Shown: positions 13,606-14,903 of the stretch, one piece after another | Position numbering within the stretch: the first letter of the stretch is position 1 | Layout of the letters: each line of letters begins with the position of its first letter | Assembly (NCBI GenBank): GCA_902773305.1 | Contig: CACYEB010000186.1 | Span: 1-14,903, forward strand | Direction: 5' to 3' | Source: an uncultured Bacteroidia bacterium | Lineage (GTDB): Bacteria; Bacteroidota; Bacteroidia; Bacteroidales; UBA932 | Length of the DNA stretch: 14,903 bases | Made by a program: the position numbers and the translations under genes | The notes under the pieces: model-generated | What the model was told of the DNA's origin: nothing | The model's database searches: none | Seen by the model: only the letters and a program-made list of their open reading frames with translations

Positions 13606-14478
13606 ATGGATTTATTGGAAAAGTATTCATACAAGCCTTCCGGCATAGACAAGAAGGTCGCCGCCGTAAGGGACGGCATAGCTGCCTGGAAGAACAAAAA
13701 CGTGTGGCGGGATGTACTTGGGATGATTGACCTCACCTCCCTCACCGTGAGCGACACCCCTACCAAGATTGCGGCTATGACGGAAAAGGTCAACGCCTTT
13801 AACGGCATATTCCCCGGATATCCCGCTCCCGCTTCGATTTGCGTATATCCCAACCTGGCCAAGACAGTCGCCGATGCACGCGAGAGCAAGGCAATTCACA
13901 TAACCGCAGTGGGCGGAGGATTCCCCGCCTCCCAGACTTTCCCGTCAGTCAAGGTCGCAGAATGTGTGGCTGCAGTAAAAGACGGAGCCGACGAAATTGA
14001 CATTGTGCTGGCACATAACTCTTTCTGCGACGGCCGCTACGACGACACCTCCAAGGAGATCAGCGACATCAAGCAGGCGATTGTTTCAGTGAACCCTGGC
14101 ACCCATCTCAAGGTGATTCTGGAGACCGGCGCACTGGCAAGCTACGAGGATATGGCCACCGCATCGTTTCTGGCTATGGAGGCCGGGGCTGATTTCATCA
14201 AGACCTCAACTGGCAAAATCGGCGTGAGCGCCACCCCCGAGGCAGCCTATGTGATGTGCGAGTGCATCAAGGTATATTTTGAGGCTACCGGCATCAAAGT
14301 GGGATTCAAACCCGCAGGCGGCATCGCCACCGCAGACGACGCCTCTCTCTACTACGGTATCGTGGACACCGTGCTGGGCAGGGAATGGCTCAACAAGGGA
14401 TTGCTGCGCTTCGGTGCCAGCCGTATGGCCAACAACCTGCTCAGTGCACTGGAAGGAAAGGAGGTAAAATACTTCTAG
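13606..14478 (+). CDS. deoC: Deoxyribose-phosphate aldolase
   Basis: The 290-aa product cleaves 2-deoxyribose-5-phosphate to glyceraldehyde-3-phosphate and acetaldehyde, in cytosolic deoxynucleoside breakdown. Key residues are in place: the Schiff-base lysine K199 in DFIKTSTGK, the second active-site lysine K235 in GFKPAGGI, and D132 in DEIDIVL. The start of the barrel is marked by IDLTSLTVSDTPTKI (41-55) and the ICVYPNLA strand (78-85). It is longer than the E. coli enzyme, by an N-terminal extension and a longer end, as in other Bacteroidota. It follows the DUF4296 lipoprotein in the same transcript; no other deo genes are nearby. Its stop shares a CTAG with the convergent aminotransferase. 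Confidence 0.96.
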   Translation: MDLLEKYSYKPSGIDKKVAAVRDGIAAWKNKNVWRDVLGMIDLTSLTVSDTPTKIAAMTEKVNAFNGIFPGYPAPASICVYPNLAKTVADARESKAIHITAVGGGFPASQTFPSVKVAECVAAVKDGADEIDIVLAHNSFCDGRYDDTSKEISDIKQAIVSVNPGTHLKVILETGALASYEDMATASFLAMEAGADFIKTSTGKIGVSATPEAAYVMCECIKVYFEATGIKVGFKPAGGIATADDASLYYGIVDTVLGREWLNKGLLRFGASRMANNLLSALEGKEVKYF

Positions 14479-14903
14479 TTCAAAGGATGATCTTCCCGGA
14501 AAAGGAGTAACCTGCGCGCAAGCTCGGGTATATCCTCTTTTGCTATAAGCGAGGTGCATGCACGGATTCCCTGCCTCGTGCTTCCGCACGTATCCAGGCT
14601 GATTGCGGAGATGCCGTAGTAAAGCATCTCTTCCAACAGTCCGGCGCCGGACATTCCCGGATAGCCGTATGTGAAGTAGAAGCCGTCAGCGATATCCTGG
14701 TCCAGATCCTTGTCGTAAGTTATTTCGAATCCTGCCGCCAGAAAGGCGTCCTTCATGGCTCGTGCCTTGCGGCCGTATTCCAAGACATCGTCTCGGAAGT
14801 TGTATTCTCCGTCGTTCACCGCCTTGAAGATGGCCGCCAGACCGTACTGCGCACTGTGTGACGTACCGCTGGAAAGGGGGTGCAGCCCGCCATAGACCAC
14901 GGC
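14475..14903 (-). CDS. PLP-dependent aminotransferase class I/II, C-terminal part (partial)
   Basis: Only the last 142 residues are present; the gene is cut by the right edge, with the frame open to the final base. The segment GGLHPLSSGTSHSAQYGLAAIFKAVNDG resembles the region after the PLP lysine of fold-type I aminotransferases. GSTRQGIRACTSLIAKEDIPELARRL near the end resembles the carboxylate-binding arginine segment of the same fold. The PLP lysine itself would be upstream, outside the window, so substrate and subfamily cannot be assigned. It is transcribed towards deoC, with the two stops overlapping. Confidence 0.82.
   Translation of the reverse strand, partial: AVVYGGLHPLSSGTSHSAQYGLAAIFKAVNDGEYNFRDDVLEYGRKARAMKDAFLAAGFEITYDKDLDQDIADGFYFTYGYPGMSGAGLLEEMLYYGISAISLDTCGSTRQGIRACTSLIAKEDIPELARRLLLFREDHPLN

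Overview
The window looks like chromosomal DNA of a Bacteroidota member, most likely the order Bacteroidales and possibly a Rikenellaceae/Alistipes-like organism (the family is an inference from moderately GC-rich coding and protein style). The evidence is: families largely restricted to this phylum (a DUF5606 protein, a DUF3276/PUR-type nucleic-acid-binding protein, a DUF4296 lipoprotein, an N-terminally extended NusB); promoters of the phylum-specific form TTTG-N19/20-TAnnTTTG; and mostly weak Shine-Dalgarno sequences. Nearly everything is core housekeeping. I see no phage, plasmid, transposase, CRISPR or toxin-antitoxin genes.

Layout, left to right. Positions 1-350 hold the start of an exported protein leaving the window on the minus strand, its promoter, then about 250 bp of gene-free DNA with an 18-bp inverted-repeat element, an internal hairpin, and a GC-rich hairpin/G-quadruplex motif. 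Positions 376-972 are a minus-strand unit: consensus promoter, structured leader, rplS (ribosomal protein L19), tRNA-Arg(ACG), terminator. Positions 995-4527 are grpE-dnaJ-M23 peptidase (minus), headed by a sequence that fits a sigma-54 (-24/-12) promoter rather than the usual Bacteroidota type. Positions 4574-9948 are a tight seven-gene minus-strand operon, transcribed nusB-yajC-ybbR-coaE-DUF5606-rimO-fabG.

From 9949 the orientation alternates. A divergent intergenic region leads to the plus-strand PUR/DUF3276 gene and its terminator, followed by a small orphan gene of unknown function. That gene converges, with overlapping ends, on a minus-strand purD-membrane protein pair. A compact divergent promoter at 13117-13158 separates purD from a plus-strand DUF4296 lipoprotein-deoC pair. 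deoC ends tail-to-tail, sharing a CTAG, with a truncated PLP-dependent aminotransferase that runs off the right edge.

Functionally, the operons group translation (L19, tRNA-Arg, RimO, NusB), protein folding with envelope maintenance (GrpE, DnaJ, M23 endopeptidase, YajC, YbbR), and core metabolism (CoaE, FabG, PurD, DeoC). The parts that merit most attention are non-coding: the sigma-54-like grpE promoter, the L19 leader, and the repeat/G-quadruplex block at the left end.
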